Source: Shewanella atlantica (GTDB taxonomy: Bacteria > Pseudomonadota > Gammaproteobacteria > Enterobacterales > Shewanellaceae). Taken from it: a stretch of 64,000 bases of DNA. Below are positions 9,913-17,996 of the stretch, piece by piece (position 1 is the first letter of the stretch; each line of letters opens with the position of its first letter). Under the pieces are notes generated by a model that made no database searches, was not told the DNA's origin, and saw only the letters and a program-made list of their open reading frames with translations. The position numbers were made by a program, and so were the translations under genes. The DNA is taken from contig NZ_RXNV01000001.1 in NCBI RefSeq assembly GCF_003966265.1, forward strand, positions 868,001 to 932,000. Reading direction: 5' to 3'.

Positions 9913-10414
9913 TATCCAGTTTTGGCCCACTTGTCGGATAACAAGTTTCAAGTATCTTTTATTGGTTCTTTGGGCTGATTGGGTACTTTGTAAATGTGGT
10001 ATTTGGTAAGTGTGCTAACTACCAAAGCCTCATTGGTATGTATTGCTTGCTGCATGTGCTGTATAGGGATATACGAATGTCGTAATCACATGGATGTGAA
10101 TGAACGACCTTTAGTACAAGCAATCTCTCGGTACGCTGTGAATATATCCCTATACGCTCTGCGGTTTCAAACAAACTCCCCGTTTAAAAGCCAGTTCGGC
10201 ATCCATGCCTCTCGCTCGAAGAGTTTCACCTAGTGAAATCTCGCCTTGAAACCGAAGTCCACAGCCGCACCTACACCTGACTCAGGTTTCGAGAAAGTTA
10301 TCTCTTCGATTTAGGAAGTTCTGTCTGTAGAACGGTTTTGGACAGAAACACGTTAGAGTTTAGCCTCTAACTGAAAGGACTTTGATTAGGGAAAGTATGA
10401 CTACCCCAAATGTA
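9913..10414. other. noncoding spacer with dispersed repeat and inverted repeats
   Basis: No real gene is visible in this 500-bp stretch. A 13-bp perfect inverted repeat, GTATAGGGATATA at 10061-10073 and its complement at 10143-10155, is embedded in it. Bases about 10110-10275 are related to 63000-63175 at the other end of the window. TTTCACCTAGTGAAA at 10214-10228 is a small hairpin within the repeat. Confidence 0.6.
10110..10275 (+). repeat. dispersed repeat family 2, copy 1
   Basis: This segment aligns by eye at roughly 75-80 percent with 63000-63175. Shared landmarks in the same order are TCGGTACGCTG, CGCTCTGCG, TTTCAAACAA, TTAAAAGCC, CATGCCTC, GCTCGAAGAG and TCTCGCC (versus CCTCGCC). There is no ORF in either copy. 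It may be an interspersed noncoding element of this genome. Confidence 0.7.
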
Positions 10415-10512
10415 GTTACGCCCTCGTTAACGGGCTAAATATAGTTGGCTAAAATTGGAACAAAGTGACAAAAGCCAACTGTATTTTATCCTTGTTTAAC
10501 CGCCTGTTATAT
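10415..10512 (-). repeat. degenerate attC-like site after the first GNAT gene
   Basis: On the minus strand the site begins with TATAAC, which includes the stop codon of the gene at 10507, and ends near GTTAACGAGGGCGTAAC. The inner arms AGTTGGCT (10443-10450 complement) and AGCCAACT pair perfectly around an AT-rich loop; the outer arms are imperfect. The terminal GTAAC departs from the GTTRRRY core, so the site may be inactive. Confidence 0.45.
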
Positions 10513-10944
10513 ATCTTTGGCCAAAAAGTAAGTTGTGTGCCCTTTTGGTATATTTTCTAGTTCACCATAAACACGGTAACCTAACTTTTCGTAAAATGGC
10601 TTAGCTTGAAAATCTAGCGTTTCAGTACGAATTTGGTGAAGACCTTTTTCTTTTGCGAAATCTTCTAGTTGATGCATTAGTTTTGAGCCAACACCACTAC
10701 CTCGCGTTTCTTCTGACAACCAGAGCAACTCAAGGACACAATAACTCCAAACTACACTTGCTTGAATCCCACCAACTATATCGCCACTGTCATTTCGCAC
10801 AATGAGAGCAAAACGAAACCCCGAATCAAAAGCACTATCATTAGGCAAAAATTGCTCATTGAATGCTGCAATACCGTCACCGATTGCTTTCAACTCTTCT
10901 TCTGAAGGTGAAACTGATAATTTTACTTTCAATTGATACTCCAT
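10507..10944 (-). CDS. GNAT family N-acetyltransferase
   Basis: This 145-residue protein is a GNAT acetyltransferase. The acetyl-CoA loop is visible as SEETRGSGVGSKLM near residues 77-90, followed by the helix HQLEDFAKEKG and the terminal strand with ETLDFQAKPFYEKLGYRVYGEL. The ATG at 10942-10944 is preferred over a GTG one codon earlier. There is no good ribosome site, as is common for cassette genes. It lies between two attC-like sites. Target molecule is unknown; cassette-borne GNATs acetylate antibiotics, amino acids or small amines. Confidence 0.82.
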   Translation of the reverse strand: MEYQLKVKLSVSPSEEELKAIGDGIAAFNEQFLPNDSAFDSGFRFALIVRNDSGDIVGGIQASVVWSYCVLELLWLSEETRGSGVGSKLMHQLEDFAKEKGLHQIRTETLDFQAKPFYEKLGYRVYGELENIPKGHTTYFLAKDI

Positions 10945-10961
10945 CACTAAAACTAGGGTGA

Positions 10962-11036
10962 GCTATAACGCTTCAAACAGCGGCGCGCTTTAGCGCGTCC
11001 AGCCACGAAGTGGCGCTGCTGTTTGACTTGTTAGAG
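10962..11036 (-). repeat. attC-like recombination site
   Basis: On the minus strand the site starts with CTCTAAC, which contains the TAA stop of the gene ending at 11031, and ends with GCGTTATAG. The arms GTCAAACAGC and GCTGTTTGA pair, and two small internal hairpins (GCCACTTCGTGGC and CGCGCTAAAGCGCG) lie between them. Length of about 75 bases and the overall fold fit attC sites of chromosomal integrons. The last base of each core deviates from GTTRRRY. Confidence 0.65.
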
Positions 11037-11489
11037 TTCATTGGCACATAACCTCATCTCTAAATGTAAGTCTTGCATTGGTACACCACGAATTCTCTCG
11101 CATAGTTTATCGGGGTCTTCAATAAAGCCCAGTGATTTCCAAAAGGCCTCTGATGAAGTTGGCATACACTGAATTGATATTTTCTCCGCATTCACTTTTT
11201 TTGCTTCATCGATCAATGAGGTAGCGAGATGCCTGCCGATCCCTTTGCCTCTATATCGCGGTTCTACAGTTAAAATATCTATTTCGAAACATGAAGAAAA
11301 CTGCCATTTCACAAGTAATGCAACTGCCCTTGAATCTAACTCAACGATATAGAGCTTATCTTCCGAGACGGAGTTCGCGATAATATTCCAGTTACAGAAG
11401 AACCCTTCGCCGGACTCAATTTCTTCATCCTTTAACCATTTATAAAGGTCTCTTAAATGCGCTTCTGTAGGATTTTTTACGATCTTCAT
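11031..11489 (-). CDS. GNAT family N-acetyltransferase
   Basis: This 152-residue GNAT enzyme shows the CoA-binding motif EPRYRGKGIGRHLA at about residues 77-90, preceded by strand FEIDILTV and followed by SEAFWKSLGFIED. The stop codon lies inside the attC-like site 10962-11036, so gene plus site look like one integron cassette. The leader on the minus strand carries GTTAGAG at 11499-11505, the same heptamer as at the cassette end (11030-11036 read on the plus strand), suggesting a recombination boundary. Ribosome site is weak. Substrate unknown. Confidence 0.82.
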   Translation of the reverse strand: MKIVKNPTEAHLRDLYKWLKDEEIESGEGFFCNWNIIANSVSEDKLYIVELDSRAVALLVKWQFSSCFEIDILTVEPRYRGKGIGRHLATSLIDEAKKVNAEKISIQCMPTSSEAFWKSLGFIEDPDKLCERIRGVPMQDLHLEMRLCANEL

Positions 11490-11967
11490 TTTAAATCTCT
11501 AACAGCTTATTCAATAGCAGCACGATAACGTTCTTGGCTGCTCGACTATTTAGGTAAAACTATCATCTACAACCCTTTGCTGCAAAAGGATTATTTTCCA
11601 TTTCATGAAGAAAAACATTCAGAACTGTTCGGTAAAAAGATGCGTGGGGGTTTACGAGGTCTGCATAACACTTCACAGGGTTTAGTAATAAGCTGATATT
11701 TAAAAGATAAAGTCAAATCGAAGATAGAAAACAACCCGGTGTAGATACGACAGAGGGTATCGAAAACAAGGATGTTTTCGCTAAGCGGCCATGGAAGGCT
11801 TCACAGCGTCCCGAAGGCGTATCTACACATTCCCTCGCTGGAAGCGATAAATACCTATGAAGGTACGACCTTCAATCACACCACCCAATACCAAACGAAC
11901 CAAAGAAAAAAATGTAACCAGCTTCATTCCAAACTAAACTACACCTGATGTGAAACCAGCCTGAAAG
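11490..11967. other. noncoding spacer with possible partial attC and a palindromic element
   Basis: Bases 11498-11550 contain arms AGCAGC and GCTGCT and end in GTTAGAG next to the GNAT gene; this may be the 3' part of another attC site. Bases 11739-11828 form the inverted-repeat element listed separately. I find no ORF that looks real. Confidence 0.4.
11739..11828. repeat. 90-bp inverted-repeat element
   Basis: Perfect 11-bp terminal inverted repeats GTGTAGATACG (11739-11749) and CGTATCTACAC (11818-11828) bound a 90-bp segment. Inside is a second hairpin, CGAAAAC-AAGGAT-GTTTTCG at 11761-11780. It resembles a small palindromic interspersed element; I see no second copy in the window. Confidence 0.6.
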
Positions 11968-12528
11968 CTAGTTCGGATGACTACTCATCTCACAAGTCTG
12001 TAACTCGCGATAAGAGCGGGTTTCAAGCTGGGATGAATCCAGCCCCAGAGTTGCTGCCAGCTCTAAAAGCTGCTCTCTGTACCCGGACAACCTATGCTCA
12101 TCATCGGTCATGATGGCCAGCTCGGCAAAGTCCCCTATCCCTTCGAGGTGATCCACTGTGGCATGAAACTCCCCCAGAAAGTAGATACTGCGGGTCTTCT
12201 TCATCTCTAATACCCGTGTAAAGCCCATGGTTTGTAGCATGCTGCAGGCTTTCTCTACATCGGTAATATTCACCGCCTCGCATCGGTCAGCCTCGGGGCC
12301 TTTTACAATCCAGAGCTTGATCCCCGAAGGCTGCATATTGCGGATACAAACACTCTTGTTTTGACTCTTTAATTCGCCCCCCGGCAGGTCGAAATAACTA
12401 TCATGCTCCAGATTATCTTCCAGCATGATCTCAGGGCGCATCGACTTAAGCCGCGACAGAAACTGCACTCTTGATGGTAGGCGATACTTAAACTCCACCT
12501 CATACCTGCCTTTAAAGTGCTCTGTCAT
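11968..12528 (-). CDS. CYTH-domain protein, class IV adenylate cyclase-like (CyaB)
   Basis: This 186-residue protein begins with YEVEFKYRL, which carries the ExExK metal/phosphate motif (Glu10, Glu12, Lys14) that defines CYTH domains. Further family features follow: SYFDLPGGELKSQNKSVCIR, a basic strand KLWIVKGP, and acidic ligands in HATVDHLEGIGDFAELA. The CYTH fold includes class IV adenylate cyclase, thiamine triphosphatase and inorganic triphosphatases. The length and the LEGIGDFAE strand fit CyaB-like class IV cyclases best. It stands alone, with no operon partner. Reaction is not proven by sequence. Confidence 0.75.
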   Translation of the reverse strand: MTEHFKGRYEVEFKYRLPSRVQFLSRLKSMRPEIMLEDNLEHDSYFDLPGGELKSQNKSVCIRNMQPSGIKLWIVKGPEADRCEAVNITDVEKACSMLQTMGFTRVLEMKKTRSIYFLGEFHATVDHLEGIGDFAELAIMTDDEHRLSGYREQLLELAATLGLDSSQLETRSYRELQTCEMSSHPN

Positions 12529-12793
12529 GATCTGTTCCTACCTAAGTTTTTGGTTGAATAAAGTTGAGTAAATGAGCCGAATATTAACTGTGAGCTGCAT
12601 TATAAACGCTATGATTCACTAACTTGGCAAACTTGAGTGTTTTTTGTGACACCTGATTGCGGGACATAATTACCTATAGGCTAACCTTAATATGGCTTTA
12701 ATGACTCTTGTCTCACAAAAATAACAACTAGCGTAGGCGGGAGATTAATCTGTCGTGCTAACCTGCATCTTAGTCAAATGAAGGAGTATGACC
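12529..12793. other. divergent promoter spacer
   Basis: This 265-bp spacer separates the divergent CYTH gene and nucleoside hydrolase gene. It must hold two promoters. The only clear element is AAGGAG at 12781-12786, the ribosome site of the hydrolase gene. Confidence 0.4.
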
Positions 12794-13729
12794 ATGACAC
12801 GCCCAATTATTCTCGATTGTGATCCGGGACATGATGACGCAATAGCGCTCATTCTCGCCTTAAGCACCGATGCATTCACCCCACTTGCGGTAACGACCAG
12901 TGCCGGTAACCAAACACCGGATAAGACCCTGAATAACGCCTTAAGGGTATTGACGCTATTAGGTCGCAGCGATATTCCGGTCGCTGGCGGAGCCCAAAAG
13001 CCCTTAGCCAGAGAGTTGATCATCGCCGATAACGTTCACGGCGAAACCGGACTGGATGGCCCAGAGCTTCCAGATCCCGGCTTCGACCCTGTCTCTATTA
13101 CCGCCATAGAGCTGATGGCGTTGAAACTCAGAGAGAGTCAGACTCCGGTAACCTTAGTACCGACAGGCCCACTCACCAATATCGCCATCCTGCTCACCAG
13201 TCATCCTGAGCTTCACGATAAAATAGAACGTATCGTGTTGATGGGCGGCGCCGCAGGCGTCGGTAACTGGACGCCGGCCGCAGAATTTAATATCTACGTC
13301 GATCCCGAAGCGGCAGATATCGTCTTCAAATCAGGCATTCCTATTACCATGTGCGGCCTGGATGTTACCCACGAAGCACAGATCATGGACGAAGACATAG
13401 AGCGGATCCGCGCAATCGATAATCCTATCGCAGTGTGTGTGGCAGAGTTGCTGGATTTCTTCATTCTGTACCACAGAGATCCTAAGTGGGGCTTTACCGG
13501 AGCACCGCTGCATGACCCTTGTACGATTGCCTGGCTGCTTAAGCCGGAACTGTTTCAGGCTCAGGATTGCTGGGTAGGCATTGAGACAAAAGGCGAGCAT
13601 ACTCAAGGGATGACCGTAGTCGACCGCCATCAACTCACGGGTAATGAAGCCAATGCCAAGGTGTTGTTTAATCTGGACAGACAAGGTTTTGTCGATCTGT
13701 TAGTTGAACGCCTGCAGGCATATAATTAA
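12794..13729 (+). CDS. nucleoside hydrolase (IUNH family)
   Basis: This enzyme cleaves ribonucleosides into base and ribose. It has 311 residues from the ATG at 12794, which is seven bases after AAGGAG; the ATG at 12788 is too close. The calcium-binding N-terminal motif DCDPGHDDA is at residues 8-16, and [20 protein letters not shown] and the late HDPC motif (catalytic and metal contacts) are present. A ribokinase gene follows 194 bp downstream, so ribose released here would be phosphorylated at once. Members include RihA/B/C; base preference cannot be told. A decayed copy of its 3' end lies just downstream. Confidence 0.92.
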   Translation: MTRPIILDCDPGHDDAIALILALSTDAFTPLAVTTSAGNQTPDKTLNNALRVLTLLGRSDIPVAGGAQKPLARELIIADNVHGETGLDGPELPDPGFDPVSITAIELMALKLRESQTPVTLVPTGPLTNIAILLTSHPELHDKIERIVLMGGAAGVGNWTPAAEFNIYVDPEAADIVFKSGIPITMCGLDVTHEAQIMDEDIERIRAIDNPIAVCVAELLDFFILYHRDPKWGFTGAPLHDPCTIAWLLKPELFQAQDCWVGIETKGEHTQGMTVVDRHQLTGNEANAKVLFNLDRQGFVDLLVERLQAYN

Positions 13730-13774
13730 TAACCGGACAATAATTAGTTTAGCGTAAACAGGCATACAGTAATT

Positions 13775-13834
13775 AGACAGACAAGGGTCTGTCTATCTGC
13801 CTGGTAGTTGAACGGTTACAAGCTTATAACTGAT
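13775..13834 (+). pseudogene. decayed duplicate of the 3' end of the nucleoside hydrolase gene
   Basis: This stretch aligns with 13675-13731, the last codons and stop of the nucleoside hydrolase gene. GACAGACAAGG, a GTC-ATCTG block, TAGTTGAACG and the final TATAA all recur in order, with a 3-base insertion and several changes. It has no start and no intact frame, so it looks like the relic of a tandem duplication or a deleted second copy. Confidence 0.65.
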
Positions 13835-13923
13835 ATTTAGCCAGATATCTGCCAATCGATTTGTAAAGCGATCGGCTGATTGAGTTAGATTGAGTACAGG
13901 ATTTAGAAAGTAAGGGGAAGACC

Positions 13924-14829
13924 ATGAGCAGACTCGTCATTTTAGGCAGCGCTAACGCCGACCATGTGATGTCATTCGAATATCTGCCAGCCCCCGGACA
14001 GACCCTGATGAGCAAGGATTATCGGCTCGAGCACGGCGGCAAAGGGGCAAATCAGGCCGTTGCCTGTGCCAGATTGCGCCAACCGGGAAACAGAGTCGAT
14101 TTTATCTGCCACCTGGGTGCCGACGGCATTGCCGAACAGATGAGTCAGAGTTGGTGTGATGATGGTATTCACCCCGAAGGGATCACTAAAGTCGATGGAC
14201 AAAGCACCGGCACGGCGATGATATTTGTTGGGGCTGATGGCGAGAACAGTATCGGGGTTTCACTGGGCGCCAACGCCAGCTTGACCACTGAGGCACTCGC
14301 GCAGCACCAGATGCTATTAGTAGATGCCGATTGGCTACTGGTGCAACTGGAAACACCGACAACAACCGTGGCTCAAGCGCTCAAATCGGCGAAAAAACAT
14401 GGGGCTAATACCCTGCTTAATCCCGCTCCTGCGACCGTGCTCGGCACAGAGATCTACAAATGGGTCGATATTATCACCCCAAACGAGACTGAAGCGGAGA
14501 CGATAACAGGAATAGAGGTCACCGACGAAAAGACAGCCAAGCTCGCGGCGCAAATGCTTCACCAACTGGGACCCGATACGGTGATCATCACCTTAGGCTC
14601 CCGAGGTGCATATTTAAGCTGCCAAGAATTCGAGGGCATAGTCGCTGGCGTCGATGTTAAACCTGTCGATACCGTCGCCGCAGGTGATACATTTAACGGG
14701 GCCTTGATGGTGGCGCTGAGTGAAAATCTGCCGATGCGCGATGCGGTAGAGTTTGCCAATCACGCTGCAGCCATAGCAGTAACCCGACGCGGAGCGCAGA
14801 GAAGTATCCCCTACCGCCGCGAGCTGTAA
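13924..14829 (+). CDS. rbsK: ribokinase (PfkB family)
   Basis: This 301-residue sugar kinase phosphorylates ribose to ribose 5-phosphate. PfkB signature 1 is HGGKGANQAVA at about residues 37-47; the adenine-site motif is ITLGSRGA; signature 2 is DTVAAGDTFNGA with catalytic Asp near residue 255. NPAP and TPNETEAE, typical of ribokinase, are also seen. An AAGGGGAAG precedes the ATG. It sits after the nucleoside hydrolase gene and before an SDF symporter, which suggests a nucleoside scavenging function. Another pentose or a nucleoside itself is possible as substrate. Confidence 0.88.
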   Translation: MSRLVILGSANADHVMSFEYLPAPGQTLMSKDYRLEHGGKGANQAVACARLRQPGNRVDFICHLGADGIAEQMSQSWCDDGIHPEGITKVDGQSTGTAMIFVGADGENSIGVSLGANASLTTEALAQHQMLLVDADWLLVQLETPTTTVAQALKSAKKHGANTLLNPAPATVLGTEIYKWVDIITPNETEAETITGIEVTDEKTAKLAAQMLHQLGPDTVIITLGSRGAYLSCQEFEGIVAGVDVKPVDTVAAGDTFNGALMVALSENLPMRDAVEFANHAAAIAVTRRGAQRSIPYRREL

Positions 14830-15196
14830 ACGTCCTAAAAAATTGAGAAGCTGTCAGCTTGATTGCTTCTCAGTCTATCCAACTAATAGTCGTAACTCTC
14901 CATCCACCCGACTCAGCCCAAACTCTGAACTTTCCGACCCGCTCTTTTAACCGCTCAGATTAGCAGCAAAGAATAGAGATATCGAAATTCTTGCCACACA
15001 TAGACGCTCAGAATTAACGATTAAACAAAATTACCGTGCATTTTTTACAGATAAATCAGTCATGACCGACTAATATTAAAGATCAATGTTTTTACCTCCT
15101 GGATAAGTGCTGTTTCACAGTGCCTGATACACTTGTGTGATAACTTTACGCCCCCTTCAAAAAAGCTTAACAGATCAGTTCAATAACGGAGCTAGC
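14830..15196. other. rbsK-symporter spacer
   Basis: Hairpin arms GAGAAGC (14845-14851) and GCTTCTC (14865-14871) lie 15 bases after the ribokinase stop, without a T-run, and may be a weak terminator. The rest is AT-rich leader DNA of the symporter gene. No ORF is supported. Confidence 0.4.
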
Positions 15197-16423
15197 GTGG
15201 CAATTCGAGATAAAAAATTAATGCACAACATAGGTATTCAGGTGGTCATCGCCATGATAATTGGTGCATTAGTGGGCCTTTTCATGGGAGAAGGTGCCGC
15301 CATATTCGGGCCTCTGGGTACCATCTTTATTCATCTGATAAAGATGCTGGTCATCCCCTTGGTCGTGGTATCCATTATCGCCGGCGCAGCCAGCTTAGGT
15401 GACAGCCCCTCGGCGGGTAAAATAGGTGTCGGCACCTTTGCCTTCTTTATTATCACCTCGGGAGTTGCCGTCACACTCGCACTGGTCATGGGCAATATTT
15501 TCAAGCCCGGAGCCGGAGTAGACTTTAGTGCTCACGGTCAATCACTTACCCAGGTCACCGCAGAGCAAGGCGCACTTCCCGGCGCCATGGATACCCTGAT
15601 TGGCATGATCCCAACCAATGTGTTCGAATCTATGACTTCGGGCAATATCCTGCAGATCTTGGTTTTTTGTATCTTCTTCGGTATCGCACTGAGTAAAGTG
15701 AAAGGCGATGGAGCCAAACCGATTATCAATGGTCTCAATACCATAGTTGAAGCCTTCGTATGGATGATCAACTGCGTGATGATCATCGCGCCAATCGGTG
15801 TCTTTGGCCTGATGGCAGAGTCTGTGGGGTCATTTGGCTTTCAGGCGCTTGAAGTGGTCTTGAAGTTATTCGTCGTATTTGTAGTTGCAATTCTTATCTA
15901 TGCCTTCATCTTCTTCCCGCTGGTCGTGAAGTTTTTCTCAAACGTCCCGGCCATGAAGTTTGTCTCGGCGATGAAGAAACCTCAGGCGATGGCGCTTTCT
16001 ACTGCATCATCTATGGCAACCCTGCCGGTCACCATGGAAACCTGTGAAGAGGAGCTCAATGTTTCAAAGGCGACCGCCGCCTTCGTACTGCCGCTGGGTG
16101 CGACCATCAATATGACGGGGAACGCTATCTACTATGGCCTGGTCGCCATGTTCTTCGCCCAGATGTATCACGTCGATCTGACCATGATGGCTTACGCCGC
16201 AATCATCTTTACCTCGACTTTAGGTGCTATCGGACAAGCCGGTGTACCGGGCCCATCCTTCCTGGTCGTTGCTGTACTGCTTGCTGCCGGGATCCCGATT
16301 GACGGGCTGCCACTGCTGTTCGCCCTGGACCGTATATTTGACATGATCCGTACCTCACTAAACATCACAGGCGACGCCGTCTGCGCCGTGGTGATGGATA
16401 GATTCAACCCGGAACATAAATAA
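15197..16423 (+). CDS. SDF-family dicarboxylate/amino acid:cation symporter
   Basis: This is a DAACS-family secondary transporter of 408 residues if it starts at the GTG at 15197, five bases after GGAG; a GTG at 15137 gives 20 more residues but lacks a ribosome site. There are about eight hydrophobic segments and two re-entrant loops. The serine-rich loop is seen as STASSMATLPVT, the cation/substrate site as ATINMTGNAIYY, and the last helix as DRIFDMIRTSLNITGD with the Asp and Asn that bind amino-acid substrates. It takes up glutamate, aspartate, serine or C4 acids with Na+ or H+. Which one cannot be read here. Confidence 0.88.
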   Translation: MAIRDKKLMHNIGIQVVIAMIIGALVGLFMGEGAAIFGPLGTIFIHLIKMLVIPLVVVSIIAGAASLGDSPSAGKIGVGTFAFFIITSGVAVTLALVMGNIFKPGAGVDFSAHGQSLTQVTAEQGALPGAMDTLIGMIPTNVFESMTSGNILQILVFCIFFGIALSKVKGDGAKPIINGLNTIVEAFVWMINCVMIIAPIGVFGLMAESVGSFGFQALEVVLKLFVVFVVAILIYAFIFFPLVVKFFSNVPAMKFVSAMKKPQAMALSTASSMATLPVTMETCEEELNVSKATAAFVLPLGATINMTGNAIYYGLVAMFFAQMYHVDLTMMAYAAIIFTSTLGAIGQAGVPGPSFLVVAVLLAAGIPIDGLPLLFALDRIFDMIRTSLNITGDAVCAVVMDRFNPEHK

Positions 16424-16433
16424 ACTAAGTTAT

Positions 16434-16478
16434 GAGGTTCGAGGTTGTGAGGTTCTAGGACCTCGAACCTCGAACCTC
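16434..16478. terminator. long hairpin built of GAGGTTC repeats between convergent genes
   Basis: Three direct GAGGTT units face three GAACCTC units around TA, making a 21-22 bp stem with few mismatches. It sits between the convergent symporter and puuC genes, where it can terminate transcripts from both sides, but it lacks T-runs, so it might also be a repeat insertion. Confidence 0.6.
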
Positions 16479-16484
16479 GATTCT

Positions 16485-17996
16485 TCAGTCTAGTGCAATC
16501 CATGTTGCCTTGATCTCGGTGTACTTATCAAACGCATGCAGTGACTTGTCACGGCCGTTGCCCGACTGTTTATAACCGCCGAACGGTGCCGTCATGTCGC
16601 CGCCGTCATAGTGGTTAATCCAGACCATACCGCTACGCAACGCCTTAGCCGTCTTATGGGCCTTGCTGATATCCGATGTCCACACGCCGGCCGCCAGGCC
16701 ATAGATACTGTCGTTACCTATCTCTATTGCCTGCTCCATGCCATCGAAGGTGATCACAGATAATACCGGACCAAAGATCTCCTCTTTAGCGATCGTCATC
16801 TGATTGTTTACTTCTGAGAAGATTGTAGGCTCGACATACACGCCACCACTCTCGGCCATCACCTGACCGCCGCCCTGAATAAGCTCAGCGCCCTCTTCGA
16901 CACCGGCTCGAATATAGTTCAGTACATTGTCCAGCTGTTGCTTATCGACAACGGCGCCACAGGTCGTCTCTGGATCCAGTGGATGACCCGGTTGCCAGGC
17001 AAGCAGCTCTTTGGCAATTAATTCAAGCAGTTCATCTTTGACCCCAGCCTCGACCAGCAGGCGTGAACCAGCGGTACAGACCTCTCCCTGATTAAAGGCG
17101 ATGGCGGACGCGGCGGCCTGCGCCGCTTTCTGCAGGTTCGGCGCATCGTTAAAGACAATATTAGGACTCTTGCCACCCGCCTCTAACCAAACCCGTTTCA
17201 TGTTTGACTCGCCGGCGTAGACCATCAGCTGTTTAGCGATTTTAGTTGAGCCGGTAAATACCAGGGTATCCACATCCATATGCAGGGCCAATGCCTTGCC
17301 CACGGTATGACCAAAGCCCGGAAGCACGTTCAACACGCCCTTAGGGATCCCAGCCTCAACCGCTATCTGAGCCATGCGAATGGCCGTTAACGGTGACTTC
17401 TCAGAGGGTTTTAAGATGACACTGTTACCCGTCGCCAGCGCCGGGCCCAATTTCCAGCATGCCATCAGGATAGGGAAGTTCCACGGCACGATGGCCGCAA
17501 CCACGCCAACAGGTTCGCGGGTGATCATGCCTATCTCATTGTGTGCCGTCGGGGCTATCTCATCATAAATCTTATCGATAGCCTCACCGGACCAACGAAT
17601 AGCACGGGCAGCACCTGCCACATCGACACAGCCTGAATAGCGTATGGGTTTCCCCATGTCCAACGTTTCCAACAAGGAGAGCTCATCTTGATTCTGTTCG
17701 AGCAGTTCGGCGAAACGTATCATTATCTGCTTGCGCTTAACCGGTGGCAGAGCCGACCAACTCCCCTCATCGAATGCCTGCCTTGCACTTTTTACGGCAA
17801 TATCGGCATCTTCCATCGAGCAGCTGGCAACGTGACAGAGTACCCGGCCATCTATGGGACTCACACACTCAAAGGTCTCACCCGATACCGATGGAAGGTA
17901 TTCACCATCGATAAATGCAGAAGAGTTAATGCCCCCTTCGCTGATTAACTTATCGGCTAAGCTTTGCCATTGATTGCGATTTGTAGGTGTACTCAT
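16485..17996 (-). CDS. puuC: gamma-glutamyl-gamma-aminobutyraldehyde dehydrogenase PuuC
   Basis: This 503-residue NAD(P)-dependent aldehyde dehydrogenase would oxidise the aldehyde produced by PuuB, linking the two halves of the locus. The substrate tunnel motif VPWNFPILMACWK, the catalytic Glu in LEAGGKSPN and the catalytic Cys in NQGEVCTAGSR are all present. The end, DKSLHAFDKYTEIKATWIALD, closely resembles the end of E. coli PuuC. AGAGG lies six to seven bases before the ATG. It is divergent from the transaminase gene and faces paired PuuR-like operators in the 337-bp spacer. It likely also accepts other short aldehydes. Confidence 0.92.
   Translation of the reverse strand: MSTPTNRNQWQSLADKLISEGGINSSAFIDGEYLPSVSGETFECVSPIDGRVLCHVASCSMEDADIAVKSARQAFDEGSWSALPPVKRKQIMIRFAELLEQNQDELSLLETLDMGKPIRYSGCVDVAGAARAIRWSGEAIDKIYDEIAPTAHNEIGMITREPVGVVAAIVPWNFPILMACWKLGPALATGNSVILKPSEKSPLTAIRMAQIAVEAGIPKGVLNVLPGFGHTVGKALALHMDVDTLVFTGSTKIAKQLMVYAGESNMKRVWLEAGGKSPNIVFNDAPNLQKAAQAAASAIAFNQGEVCTAGSRLLVEAGVKDELLELIAKELLAWQPGHPLDPETTCGAVVDKQQLDNVLNYIRAGVEEGAELIQGGGQVMAESGGVYVEPTIFSEVNNQMTIAKEEIFGPVLSVITFDGMEQAIEIGNDSIYGLAAGVWTSDISKAHKTAKALRSGMVWINHYDGGDMTAPFGGYKQSGNGRDKSLHAFDKYTEIKATWIALD

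Larger units (their letters stand above)
10415..11036 (-). mobile_element. integron-cassette-like segment without integrase (CALIN-like)
   Basis: Two short acetyltransferase genes in the same direction are each followed by an imperfect palindrome, and each TAA stop codon sits inside a TAAC at the start of that palindrome. This is the usual layout of integron gene cassettes, where the stop overlaps the R'' box of attC. No integrase gene is visible anywhere in the window, so it would be a cluster of attC sites lacking an integrase. The downstream site is degenerate. The GNAT genes are separated from the puu genes by repeat-bearing DNA, which fits acquisition. Confidence 0.6.

Noticed and set aside
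9994..10233. Open frame of 79 codons in the spacer after the second oxidase gene
   Set aside because: It runs through a dispersed repeat that recurs at 63000 without an open frame, and its Cys-rich product looks like no protein.
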